Below are positions 1 through 8,550 of a stretch of DNA of 22,147 nucleotides, piece after piece. Position numbers and translations under genes: made by a program. A model generated the notes under the pieces. The model made no database searches, was not told where the DNA came from, and saw only the letters and a program-made list of their open reading frames with translations. The stretch is taken from positions 52,488,386 to 52,510,532 of the forward strand of contig CM044519.1 of assembly GCA_024364805.1 (NCBI GenBank), in the 5' to 3' direction. Within the stretch, counting starts at the first letter, position 1. Each line of letters starts with the position of its first letter. The stretch is from Euprymna scolopes (Eukaryota > Mollusca > Cephalopoda > Sepiida > Sepiolidae).

Positions 1-840
1 TATGCGTGCGTGTTCATTGTGTTTATGCGTACGTGTTCATAGTGTTTATGCGTGCGTTTTCATTGTGTTTATGCGTGCGCGTTCATTGCGTTTATGCGTG
101 CGCGTTCATTGTGTTTATGCGTGCGTTTTCATTGTGTTTATGCGTACGCGTTCATTGTGTTTATGCGTACGTGTTCATTGTGTTTATGCGTGCGCGTTCA
201 TTGTGTTTATGCGTGCGCGTTAATTGTGTTTATGCGTGCGCGTTAATTGTTTTTATGCGTGCGTGTTCATTGTGTTTATGCGTGCGCGTTCATTGTGTTT
301 ATGCGTACGTGTTCATTGTGCTTATGCGTGCGCGTTCATTGTGTTTATGCGTGCATGTTCATTGTGTTTATGCGTGCGTGGTCATTGTGTTTATGCGTGC
401 GCGTTCATTGTGTTTATGCGTGCGTGGTCATTGTGTTTATGCGTGCGCATTCATTGCGTTTATGCGTGCATGTTCATTGTGTTTATGCGTGCGTGGTCAT
501 TGTGTTTATGCGTGCGCGTTCGTTGTGTTTATGCGTGCGTGTTCATTGTGTTTATGCGTACGTGTTCATTGTGTATATGTGTGCGTGTTCATTGTGTATA
601 TGCGTGCGTGTTCATTGTCTATATGAGTGCGTGTTCATTGTGTTTATGCGTGCGTGTTCATTGCGCATATGCGTGCGTGATCATTGTGTATATGCGTGCG
701 TGTTCATTGTGTTTATGCGTACGTGTTCATTGTGTATATGCGTACGTGATCTTTGTGTTTATGCGTGCGTGTTCATTGCGTATATGCGTGCGTGTTCATT
801 GTGTATATGCGTGCGTGTTCATTGTGTTTATGCGTGCGTT
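1..840 (+). repeat. 23-bp minisatellite, 36 full copies plus a decayed last unit
   Basis: Units begin at 1, 24, 47 and so on to 806, each exactly 23 bp, with no insertion or deletion in 36 copies. Each unit opens TATGCGTGCG and ends in TTCATTGTGTT or a close variant. A 37th unit from 829 decays after about 17 bases. Most variation falls at the CG and TG positions of the TGCGTGCG(C/T)G core, as expected from CpG deamination. From about 553 many units end in GTA rather than GTT, so the two halves differ. The array continues past the left edge, so its true length is unknown. Because 23 is not a multiple of 3 and the unit lacks plus-strand stops, all three forward frames stay open over hundreds of bases and give the same Cys-rich 23-residue peptide repeat. 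I regard this as a by-product of the repeat and not as a gene. Confidence 0.97.
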
Positions 841-869
841 TTCTTGAGTGTTCAGTGTATTCTGTCTTA

Positions 870-1188
870 GCTGTCGCTATTACAATTACTTTTAGCTTCT
901 ATATACATCTGGGTTGGAACTAGACTTTTGTCGGTTGAATCTGCGATACGCATGCTACTTTTGAGCAATGGCAGCCGCACAAGCAGAAGTAAATCATTGG
1001 GGAGAGTGGGGCATGCTACAGAATCTCCGTGTGGGAACACGTGCGTCATTTGCAGTTTTAAAATCTTCAGTGGTCACATTTGCGCACTCTTCCGCTGGAA
1101 GAGAAAAGAAAGTTCGCCATGGGGCATCTCTGATGGCTTCCCAGTCAGCCTTTTTTTGTAATACTTCGTTGTTAAAATCAAGGCACAT
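870..1188 (-). pseudogene. LINE ORF2 relic, endonuclease-RT linker region
   Basis: Read on the minus strand, one frame gives a tract with KADWEAIRDA and PWRTFF, then VPTRR, then FTSACAAAIAQK and HAYRRFNRQKSS. This order (W-x-A-I, VPxR, PxWF-SxC, YRRF) is what I know from the linker between the endonuclease and reverse transcriptase of Jockey/CR1-type non-LTR retrotransposons in invertebrates. In-frame stops interrupt it: a TGA stands where the conserved Trp of the PxWF motif is expected, and a TAG follows AIAQK. After PDVYR the homology continues in another frame (IEAKSNCNS), which indicates a frameshift. No RT motif follows, because the relic ends at the minisatellite. It may belong to the same LINE family as the copy at 13.8-15.2 kb, but the two do not overlap, so this cannot be tested here. 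Confidence 0.6.
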
Positions 1189-1625
1189 AAGCTATGCAGA
1201 TTCAATAATATTTTTAAAATATTTTATACTTGAATTCTGTTCTTAGTTGCGGTCAGTATAGTAAAATGGAAGTTCCGTATTGTATAGTATTTCGAGAAAA
1301 TTTCCCCTCCTACAAGTATGTGTTCGACTTCAAACATCTATACAGGGGATTTTGTAAACGTGAGCAGTTTCACAGAAATTCAAATGGTCCTGAAATTCAT
1401 TTTATTTTGTTTTAAAATCTATTAGTTTTCTTTAAATATAATAATGTTTATGTTGATATTCATTATTATTTTACTTAATGTTTCAGTTTCGATCTTACCA
1501 TTTATTGGTTTTATATTCTTGCAAATTTAAGTTGATTTTATTACTAGGACTGTGTATAATATTTATTATGATATGCTGAAGAAATACGTCTTTTGATTAT
1601 CCTCTCTAAATCAAATTGTATAAGT
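1189..1625. other. AT-rich intergenic sequence
   Basis: I see no coding or repeat structure here. Short open frames are present but carry no recognisable domain. Confidence 0.6.
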
Positions 1626-1694
1626 AACAAACCTCACATTGTAACAAACCTCACATTGTAACAAACATCACATTGTAACAAACATCACATTGTA
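1626..1694. repeat. 17-bp tandem repeat, about 4 copies
   Basis: The unit AACAAACCTCACATTGT, with CCTC changing to CATC in later copies, is repeated about four times head to tail. Two more copies of the CATC type occur at 2090-2117, on the far side of the 1695-2089 element. Confidence 0.9.
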
Positions 1695-2089
1695 CCTATT
1701 TACTATGCCTCCCCATGGGACAGAGTTAGACACCAGGGTCGTTTTTTAACGTGGAGAAAAGGTACAAAAACAAAAATTCTCTCAGTCGTGAAGGATTTCT
1801 CCTCCACCGAAAGAGAACAAGAAAATGAAGTGCAGCATCTGAAGAACAGATGGTATTTATTTGCTCCCCCACTGAGCAAATTAGGCACAAGGCCGTTTTT
1901 AATGTGAGGTAAAAACCAGCTCCCCTAAAAGTAGGCAAAAAGGGGGCACTCTGGTTACCAAAAATAATAATTGTCCCAGTATAGAGGGTTTCCCCTCCAT
2001 TGACTGGTACAAATTATCTTAAGTGCAGCATCTGCCGGAACAGATACTACACTTTGATCTTGACCCGAAGGCCAAGATTGTATCCAGGA
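1695..2089. mobile_element. unclassified two-part repeat element inside the 17-bp array
   Basis: The segment consists of two related halves, about 1697-1854 and 1855-2050. Both carry, in the same order, a CTCCCC block, a (G/A)(A/G)CAC(C/A)AGG block followed by CGTTTTT, a CAGT block with a pyrimidine-rich TCTCCTCC or TCCCCTCC, and the shared GTGCAGCATCTG near the end followed by GAACAGAT. The second half carries about 35-40 extra bases. Copies of the 17-bp repeat lie on both sides. One explanation is an insertion into the array; another is amplification of a ~17-bp target duplication. No coding capacity and no tRNA-like promoter boxes were found. Its class is unknown. Confidence 0.5.
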
Positions 2090-2117
2090 TACAAACATCA
2101 CATTGTAACAAACATCA
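2090..2117. repeat. 17-bp repeat, right-hand copies
   Basis: One full and one partial copy of the ACAAACATCACATTGTA unit from 1626-1694, here to the right of the two-part element. Confidence 0.8.
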
Positions 2118-3084
2118 CAAACTTTGTAAAAATCATCACAATTCTTCACTTAACATTATTATTTGATTTTGTAAAATGTTGAATTTGCTTTCTCGTTGCA
2201 TTATGTCATTTTTTCTGTAATCAATTATTCAATATACTTAAATTGACTCGCGATTTTCGAAATATCAAAATGTAATGTACATTACTAAGAAATTTGATGG
2301 CTATATCAATTTATTGCGTGCATTGATTTGCAAATCAAGTCAATTCTTAGATTCGACTATTTATTTCACAAAGGATGTCACCTTCGAGGAACTAAATTAG
2401 ATATCAATCGCGTTGTGCCTTTGTGATATCCTTGGAATGCTAATTAAATTCGCATAGGAAACACGCTGCCTTGGCAAACTTCTGAATCTCTCCTTCACTC
2501 CTGACCTGAGATTTCCAGGAGAAACGTTGCCAATGTCGTTGGTAAAATAGATGGATTATTATACTTCTTCAGAAGATGTCACACTCCTGACACAATCGTT
2601 TACCTGTATGAGCCAAATACATCATACGATGGTATAATATTGCCACATCTATTGAGGGGGAGCTGCGAAAATACTCTTTCTTGACTTGACAGAGTTAAAA
2701 ATCGACTTCGAAATCTAGTGAATGAAGCTCTTTTCTTCAACCTACATCCCCTTTCTCGCAAAAAAGACGAAGCGAGTCTCTCTGCTATATCGTTATTTTC
2801 ATCACACGTGTTCAGCTTAGCTTCTAGATATGGTTCTTGTAGAACGTTTACAATAGACATTTGATTAGTTACAACTAATAACGATTTCCTTTATTGACTT
2901 TATGTGTCTAAAACTAAACGAAAATTACATTAGTTTAATTCCTAGAACTTCCTGTCTGTGGAAAACACGCACGCCGAGCTGCTTCCAAACTGTCTATAAC
3001 ATGAAAAGTTCCTCTTAATGCGTTCTTTAAAAGGAAAAAACATACACTACCCAAGTTTAACAATTGCCGAGGCGTTGTCTCCCC

Positions 3085-3087
<3 letters not shown>
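2118..3087. other. unassigned sequence with one 86-codon minus-strand open frame
   Basis: This stretch is less AT-rich than its surroundings from about 2350 to 2870. The only notable open frame is at 2600-2860 on the minus strand (86 codons). It is basic, with RERGCRLKKR and RFRSRFLTLSSQERVF, and starts MSIVNVLQEP. I do not recognise a family, signal peptide or membrane segment, and I see no promoter or splice context. It may be chance or a worn transposon piece. Confidence 0.35.
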
Positions 3088-3119
<32 letters not shown>

Positions 3120-3134
3120 TGTGTGTGTGTGCGT
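3088..3134. repeat. (CT)n-(GT)n compound microsatellite
   Basis: A CT tract from about 3088 to 3116 runs into a GT tract from about 3117 to 3134. Confidence 0.95.
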
Positions 3135-3437
3135 GAGTTTATTTTCTCATAATTTCCGAAATGGCTGAGCCTATCGTTTGCAAATTCACACAAAAATAAT
3201 TTATATTTCTGGCAGTGTTCTTAGATATGTCTTGTATATAAATTCATCCGATAAGCATCGAAAATCGAAAAAATCCGATCCTAAAAATACTCTTTCTTTC
3301 TTATAGATAAAAAATAAAAAAAAATACATGGAATATTTCACGTTGCACCGGCCAAGAGAGATAATTCTCAGCAAATCAAGGAAGATTCAATTCTCAGCAA
3401 ATAATTCTTCTTAGTAAAAATGGAACTATCATCATCT

Positions 3438-3513
3438 GCCAATATAACTCAGTGGTAGAATATTCGACTACGGATCATTTAATTTTAATTTTGCTTATTA
3501 ATGAGTTCAATTT
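3438..3513 (+). repeat. degenerate tRNA-like relic (tRNA pseudogene or SINE head)
   Basis: TAACTCAGTGGTAGAATATT matches a tRNA D-arm and box A. It is followed by CGACTACGGATCA, which matches an anticodon arm with loop CTACGGA (ACG). A weak box B, GAGTTCAATTT, lies at 3503-3513. Stem pairing is poor, the T-arm is eroded and no acceptor stem can be drawn, so this is not a working tRNA. Whether it is a decayed tRNA copy or the head of a tRNA-derived SINE cannot be settled from one copy. Confidence 0.45.
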
Positions 3514-3654
3514 ACGCTCAAGGAAGAGGTACAATTTAAAATCGCAGCAACTCTTTCCTTCGTTTGTATATTTTAAAACTAAACGTTAATCAGAAGTGAC
3601 ATTTCCAGCTGACTTGATATTGTAAACAAACACAGACGGAATTTGAACGACATT

Positions 3655-3694
3655 ATCATTATTATTATTATTTATTTTTTTTTGGGGGGGGGGG
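3655..3694. repeat. (ATT)n with T-run and G11 run
   Basis: A short ATT microsatellite passes into nine T residues and then eleven G residues (3684-3694). The G run is striking in such AT-rich surroundings. Confidence 0.9.
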
Positions 3695-3838
3695 AGATTT
3701 AATCCCACAGAAAAATTATTCCTCGTGCTATATAATATTCACTGGAGGATGTATTCTATAATCATACATACGAAATCTGCATAAATTAAAATATCATGTT
3801 TAAGCGTATTGTACGACCAGTTAAGGCCGGGCGTCCAG

Positions 3839-3840
<2 letters not shown>

Positions 3841-3910
<70 letters not shown>
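3841..3910. repeat. (TA)n microsatellite
   Basis: About 34 uninterrupted TA dinucleotides. The sequence on both sides (3700-3840 and 3911-4700) is AT-rich and shows no gene. Confidence 0.98.
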
Positions 3911-3911
<1 letters not shown>

Positions 3912-4704
3912 TAGCAGGCCGTCCGACATTACCCTATCGTAAAATACGCTAAAATATGATATTTTGATAAATGCAAATTTATTATTTATTATTATATTAT
4001 ATTGGACCCAATAAGTTTAAAAAGTTGGAAAAAATGACTCGTGCGCAACTACTGAGAATCGCAACCAAAAAGGTTTAGCTTACGATTTACTTTTTTCTTT
4101 GGCGTTAATGCCTGATCTATAAAGATATGTTTGCTGCAAGGCTAAAGATTAAAACATGAACCAATAGCTATTACGTTACGCATGCATATCCGTCATGCCG
4201 TCGATATACGCAAATTACACTTTTTAAATTTTCACACGTTGTCACTGATTTGACCCGGCTAAAACCCAAATATAATGTTTCGCATGGGTTCTCATACCCA
4301 ATATATCAAGTTTCATGTTGTAGACCAGAAACTCGCAGAGGGTTTCGGTAGTCATTTTTTAAAACAAATATGTATATGCATACATGAATATATATAGAAA
4401 GGTTTTTGTTTGTTATAACCTTTTTTACGCTAATATTACGCAAGTATAAATCATGTAGAATATCTGCATGAATATAATTATACGTAGTAGTTAACTAAAG
4501 TTGATCATCCCATAAGAAAAGAAAACAAAACAAAAAACTAACAGGGAATTAATTAAAATGAATATTTAAAATAATATGCAAATTACCAAAACTGTTTGCA
4601 GATGAATGTGATTCAATGACCCACATATAAGAAAGTTGTATTTTCTTTTAAAATAAATAAAAAACGGGTTTTTATATGAATATCAATTTACAAAAATATC
4701 ATAG

Positions 4705-4706
<2 letters not shown>

Positions 4707-4772
<66 letters not shown>
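4707..4772. repeat. (AT)n microsatellite
   Basis: About 32 uninterrupted AT dinucleotides directly to the left of the repeat mosaic that starts at 4773. Confidence 0.98.
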
Positions 4773-4774
<2 letters not shown>

Positions 4775-5375
4775 GAATTAACTGTTTAAAAGACTTTATG
4801 ATAATTACAGATTTTAACGGTTAGAAAGACCAGAAGAGTGTGAAATTGTTTTTAATAAATATTTCTATTTATTAAAGTAAAATTTAAAAAAAAGTTTGTT
4901 TTTTTTCTTTTCAAATTTTCGAATAAAAGATATTCATCTTCAGGAAATTGGACAGTTTTTTCTTTGTTTTTTTTTCTATTTTTTATTTTTCTTCAACTTA
5001 TATGCCATGGTTTTGGTGGTAAGTCCTGGCATAACTTGAGATATTTTGAGTCAAGTCAAAACTATGTTTATATGTCTGATTACAGATTTTGGCGTCTGTC
5101 GGACGCGTGTGTAATAAAATAAAAAGAAATTCACTGTTTGAAACACTAGATATAATAAATTCAGATGTAACGGTTCGAATGAGCAGACGAGTGTGAAATT
5201 GTTACCATCACTACCATGGCAAGAGGAATAAAAAGGAAAAAAGAAGGATAAAAAAACAAAAACAAAAGAATAAATTGTCCAATTTTCTGAAGATGTATAT
5301 TTAATTATTTGAAAATTTTGAAATAAAAATTCAATATTATTTTTTAATAAATAGCAATATTTATTAAAAGCAATA
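4773..5375. repeat. mosaic of one direct and one inverted repeat pair
   Basis: Blocks 4773-4850 and 5124-5202 are direct repeats, roughly 75% identical. Both contain an ACTGTTT(A/G)AAA start, an AACGGTT core and the shared end AGAGTGTGAAATTGTT or CGAGTGTGAAATTGTT. The sequence that follows the first block (about 4850-5021) reappears after the second (about 5203-5375) as its reverse complement. Shared landmarks are AATAAATATT, CATCTTCAG followed by AAATTGGACA, a T-rich tract and GCCATGG. The 148-codon minus-strand open frame at 5051-5497 lies across these repeats and looks like chance. Confidence 0.65.
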
Positions 5376-6080
5376 TTTATTAAAAATTCACACCTAGTCA
5401 TGACTGACGTAACAAGAGCAATAAATCCCCGTGGATAAAAAAAACATCGGTCGAAACGTTGTGAAAATATGAAGATGAGACTAGTAGTCCGAATCATTCA
5501 AATAATAAATGTCAGCATCATAATCTTCAACTAACCCAACAACTGTCATCTATTCTTTCAACGTGTCTTCAGCATTCAAGTTTCCTGCTCGGCACACACC
5601 TGCAAATATTGTTCAGACTTCATCTTCCTCCAAGGTCTTCAGATCTAATCTTGTCGTTAAACTTCTACACATCATCGTATCATACTTATATTCATCTCCA
5701 CACAACGCATGTTCTCAACCCTTATGTGGCAGATGTTTCTTCCATACATCATCACTATTGTTGTGATAACAGAATGTTCTTTTTTACTCTTAGGTATATG
5801 TCCGACACAGTTAGACACACTTAATCAGCCGAGAACCACATCCGTCTATATAAAAACATATAAGATATTAACGGATATATAATCAAGAGTCAAAACAATG
5901 AAAAGAATATTCTGTTGCCACGACCCTAATCATCATACTGCGTACACATAATTGGAAAACTCTTCCCTTCGTACACAGTAGTAACTTCCCTGAAGTTACT
6001 ACTTAAACTGACTCTTGCAATCACACTACGCACGCTCTATCTTGTGTTTACCAAAGGAATCTTCTGAAATACATATATGC

Positions 6081-6082
<2 letters not shown>
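5376..6082. other. unassigned AT-rich sequence
   Basis: No recognisable gene. Around 5386-5480 there is a motif-like tract (ATCCCCGTGG, then GGTCGAAACGTTGTG) that looks like a dispersed-repeat fragment. Open frames at 5563-5766 and 5609-5824 overlap in different frames and carry no domain. Confidence 0.4.
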
Positions 6083-6125
<43 letters not shown>

Positions 6126-6164
6126 CATTTATATTTATATATATATATTTATATATATATATAT
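6083..6164. repeat. (TA)n-rich microsatellite
   Basis: TA repeats interrupted by ACATACATTTATATTTATAT, ending at the start of the 123-bp duplicated block. Confidence 0.95.
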
Positions 6165-6287
6165 CGTCAAAGAATGAAAGTTCATATAGAAACATTGTTT
6201 TAAATTGAATAAAATAAAATATGCATCAAGTGCGCTTGAAAGCCAAATCACAATGTAATATTAGGAAAATAGACAAATATTTTACTT
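6165..6287. repeat. 123-bp direct repeat, copy 1
   Basis: Starts CGTCAAAGAATGAAAG and ends AAATATTTTACTT. It matches 6475-6597 over its full length without gaps, with six substitutions (about 95% identity). It directly follows a TA microsatellite. Confidence 0.95.
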
Positions 6288-6474
6288 GTTTGAAATTTAT
6301 CACAAATATATTTCAGAAGTGTCCTCCATCTTCAGTGTGTTGTTTCTTATTTTTTCTTTTCTTCTTCCTTGCCATGTTGTAAATTTAGAGAAAGAAGTGT
6401 GAAAAGAGCCGCGCGTTGTTTCTAGCGGTTGTATTTTGAAATGTTTGAATTTTGCGTAGGCAACGCGAGAATAA

Positions 6475-6597
6475 CGTCAAAGAATGAGAGTTCATATAGA
6501 AACGTTGTTTTAATTTGAATAAAATAAAATACGCATCAAATGCGCTTGAAAGCCAAATCACAACGTAATATTAGGAAAATAGACAAATATTTTACTT
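6475..6597. repeat. 123-bp direct repeat, copy 2
   Basis: Second copy, 310 bp downstream of the first. Its last bases (ACTT) also form the start of the left arm of the inverted repeat at 6594-6623. The 187 bp between the copies include a T-rich tract and CTTGCCATG that resemble the 4.85-5.02 kb repeat. Confidence 0.95.
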
Positions 6598-6611
6598 AGA
6601 TATGAAGAAAG

Positions 6612-6688
<77 letters not shown>

Positions 6689-6705
6689 TTTCTCCATATC
6701 TAAGT
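6594..6705. repeat. inverted repeat with a (TA)/(CA)/(TA) microsatellite as its loop
   Basis: The left arm ACTTAGATATGAAGAAAGTA (6594-6613), continuing into TA, is the reverse complement of the right arm TACTTTCTCCATATCTAAGT (6686-6705) except for one base. Between the arms lie TA, then (CA)n, then a long (TA)n. The whole block can fold into a hairpin with arms of about 30 bp. It could be a tiny palindromic MITE or a slippage product. Confidence 0.9.
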
Positions 6706-7019
6706 TTTCATCCTCTCCATTGTCTTAGATTTCTTGCATATAAACTAGTTATGCTTTCTTAAGCTACCAGTACTCCCACTTCTTGTCTACCTTATGCTTA
6801 TAATCATCACAAGAAGATTAGAAAGTTGGGGCCCGGTTTACTTTCACCAGACTCGCAACTATCGCTTCTTTTAATGTGTCTTTTACTCGTCATATTCCAT
6901 TAGCGATATTCCGACAGAGGGAGGGGTAATTGTTGTTTTCTAGGTAGGAATCAATGTCACACTTAATGTAGGTTGGTTATTGATTTTGAAGTTGTATTTT
7001 TAGTTTCTTTCATCAAATG

Positions 7020-7270
7020 CTTTCATGCCTTGTCTGGAGCGATTTCCATAAAACCAAATAAACGGTTTGCACTCAACTTCGTTTCCACACATTGAACAGA
7101 GGGAAGTTTCGTCTTTCTGTGAACTTTGCAACATTACAACCACTGGAAATCACTTTTGTTTTGGTAACATTCACTTGATACTTTTGTTTTTCTTAGCATA
7201 GTATTCTTTCACGATTTGCCCTGACAAGTAATTCTTCCATTGTTTTACAAGCAAGTTCTAAAGCTTTCAT
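7020..7270 (-). pseudogene. LINE relic, RT thumb region plus start of a zinc-knuckle domain
   Basis: On the minus strand, one frame gives KALELACKTMEELLVRANRE, an in-frame TAA, then VNVTKTKVISSG. The block xNxxKTKVM(x)SG follows the polymerase core in many non-LTR retrotransposons. About 20 residues later, in the next frame, comes PLCSMCGNEV, which resembles the CxxC start of the zinc-knuckle tail that follows that block in one widespread invertebrate LINE group. The frame change near 7105 and the stop show that it is broken. There is no catalytic YADD, so only a fragment remains. It differs in type from the LINE at 13.8-15.2 kb. Confidence 0.5.
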
Positions 7271-7282
7271 AAATAGCATCTC

Positions 7283-7303
7283 TTCCGGATAACTCATCCG
7301 GAA
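7283..7303. other. short perfect hairpin
   Basis: TTCCGGAT and ATCCGGAA are perfect inverted 8-mers separated by five bases. No terminator-like or element context was found. Confidence 0.6.
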
Positions 7304-7841
7304 CTTTCTAGAGAATACTTATAAGACACAACTAAAAAGCAAAAGGTTCAACACAGAACTGATGTACTATTGCCGACGTTTTTTTGCTTACACGTGTTTC
7401 GGGTTTTAATATAATTATTGCTAAGTTGTTGTTTAATAATAATTAATGTTGCACGCATGTGCTCGTCTCGCGAGTCTTCGTGCGAAATAGTAATAGTTGT
7501 ATCAGTGTTGATGATCGTTGTAGCAACTGGTCCGAGCGTATTTAAGCAAACAACACCTTGACTTCACTAATTATTGAATTTACAGCATTTATTTAAACCT
7601 GAGTCCCGTCACTTCACAGAATACCTTACAACGTCTCGTTTTTATTTGGATAATGCAGAATCTGATTGCTCTATACATTTCATATTTTTTTTTTACAATT
7701 CGGAATCAGCCGTTGCACACAGTATATTCACTTACTTTTCTAATAAAATACTGATTTTATAAATAATGTTAGAAAATTTTCTAGACGTAAAGAAATTCTA
7801 TTAAATAGTCCCTTCCTTCATGTGTTTGTGTGTAGACACTG
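7304..7841. other. unassigned sequence
   Basis: No recognisable gene or repeat. A 62-codon open frame at 7574-7762 has no domain and is probably chance. Confidence 0.5.
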
Positions 7842-7881
7842 CAGGGTATTAAATCGAAACCCCAGCCCTTTTAATACACTG
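7842..7881. repeat. imperfect hairpin, possible 3' terminal motif of the mariner relic
   Basis: CAGGGTATTAAA (7842-7853) and TTTAATACACTG (7870-7881) are inverted repeats matching at 11 of 12 positions. They lie about 90 bp beyond the stop codon of the transposase relic, where a terminal inverted repeat would be expected. No matching partner was found on the other side. Confidence 0.4.
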
Positions 7882-7971
7882 GGCGTTGCACTTGACAAAA
7901 CGAAAACGTAATAGGCAATAAAACATTGTACATAAAGAGACTTGACAGTTTGTTTCGCAATAGTTAATATA

Positions 7972-8343
7972 TTATTTTTCAATGTAACTGCCGATGCGGA
8001 GACGATTATCTCAAGACAGGCGGGAAATGAGTCTCAGACTGGTGATCAAGTATTTGTATGTAGCGGCAAATTCTTCTATAATGATGAGCTTTAGAGAGTC
8101 AGTCCTCTTGTGGTCTTGGTTTTGATTATGTCGCAGATGAAATAACTAAAGAGATGCAGTCGGATTAAAAGGTTGGTCACAAATCTTCTGACCAGAAGTG
8201 CGGAACATTGTTGAACAGCCATGCTTGGGTCGTCTGGCGTTGTATGCAGAGACAGAGTCCTGCTAGAAGACGTAGGGGCATCTAGCGACAATCTCCACCA
8301 CCCAGGGATTTTTCACGCTTCCCATCACATTCTAGTAGATCGT
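7972..8343 (-). pseudogene. Tc1/mariner-superfamily transposase relic, C-terminal part
   Basis: A single minus-strand frame of 124 codons keeps the order of a mariner-type DDE transposase C-terminus. It reads VKNPWVVEIVARCPYVF, then QDSVSAYNARR (family form PYVFQQDSAPAH-AR), then an NP-containing tract where SPDLNPLDY is expected, then TDSLK, LIIIEEFAA and finally DNRLRIGSYIEK before a TAA. The Asp of QDS (8257-8259) fits the second catalytic acidic residue. The third is lost, its place taken by or lying next to a stop. Four in-frame stops (8332-8334, 8263-8265, 8146-8148, 8011-8013) and no frameshift are seen. The N-terminal DNA-binding domain and the first catalytic Asp are missing. The tail resembles maT/DD37-39D-like lineages, but the subgroup is uncertain. 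Confidence 0.75.
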
Positions 8344-8500
8344 TTACTTTTTGTCAAATGTCGGATTGTCTTCAACAACTATTTAATTTATAAACCATAA
8401 ATTTACCTCCCCCCAGCCGTAAAAATACATGCGTTGATGTGAGGATGTTCAATCATGAGTTATGAAATATTACAAATTCCATTTGGTAAAATATCTTTAC

Positions 8501-8550
8501 GAGTTAGCCGAGTTGGCTGATGGTTTCGTGATCACCACATATTTCGACTG
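8501..8550 (+). repeat. weak tRNA-like box A and box B pair
   Basis: TAGCCGAGTTGGCTGA (from 8505) fits the Pol III box A consensus well. TTCGACTG (8542-8549) fits the core of box B at nearly tRNA-like spacing. No stems can be drawn, so at most this is a worn SINE head. Confidence 0.25.

Noticed and set aside
1-840. CRISPR array
   Set aside because: Units are contiguous with no spacers, and the surroundings are animal-like.
2-870. Long open frames in all three forward frames (up to 207 codons) at the left end
   Set aside because: They come from a stop-free 23-bp tandem repeat, give the same peptide in each frame, and have no start, splice or domain context of a gene.
5051-5497. 148-codon minus-strand open frame as a membrane protein gene
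   Set aside because: Phe-rich content follows from T-rich sequence, and it lies across repeat blocks that vary in orientation.
6015-6203. Tyr/Ile-rich open frame across TA repeats
   Set aside because: Product of the microsatellite. The same applies to open frames over 9517-9577, 9720-9757, 12247-12298, 19731-19866 and 21706-21792.
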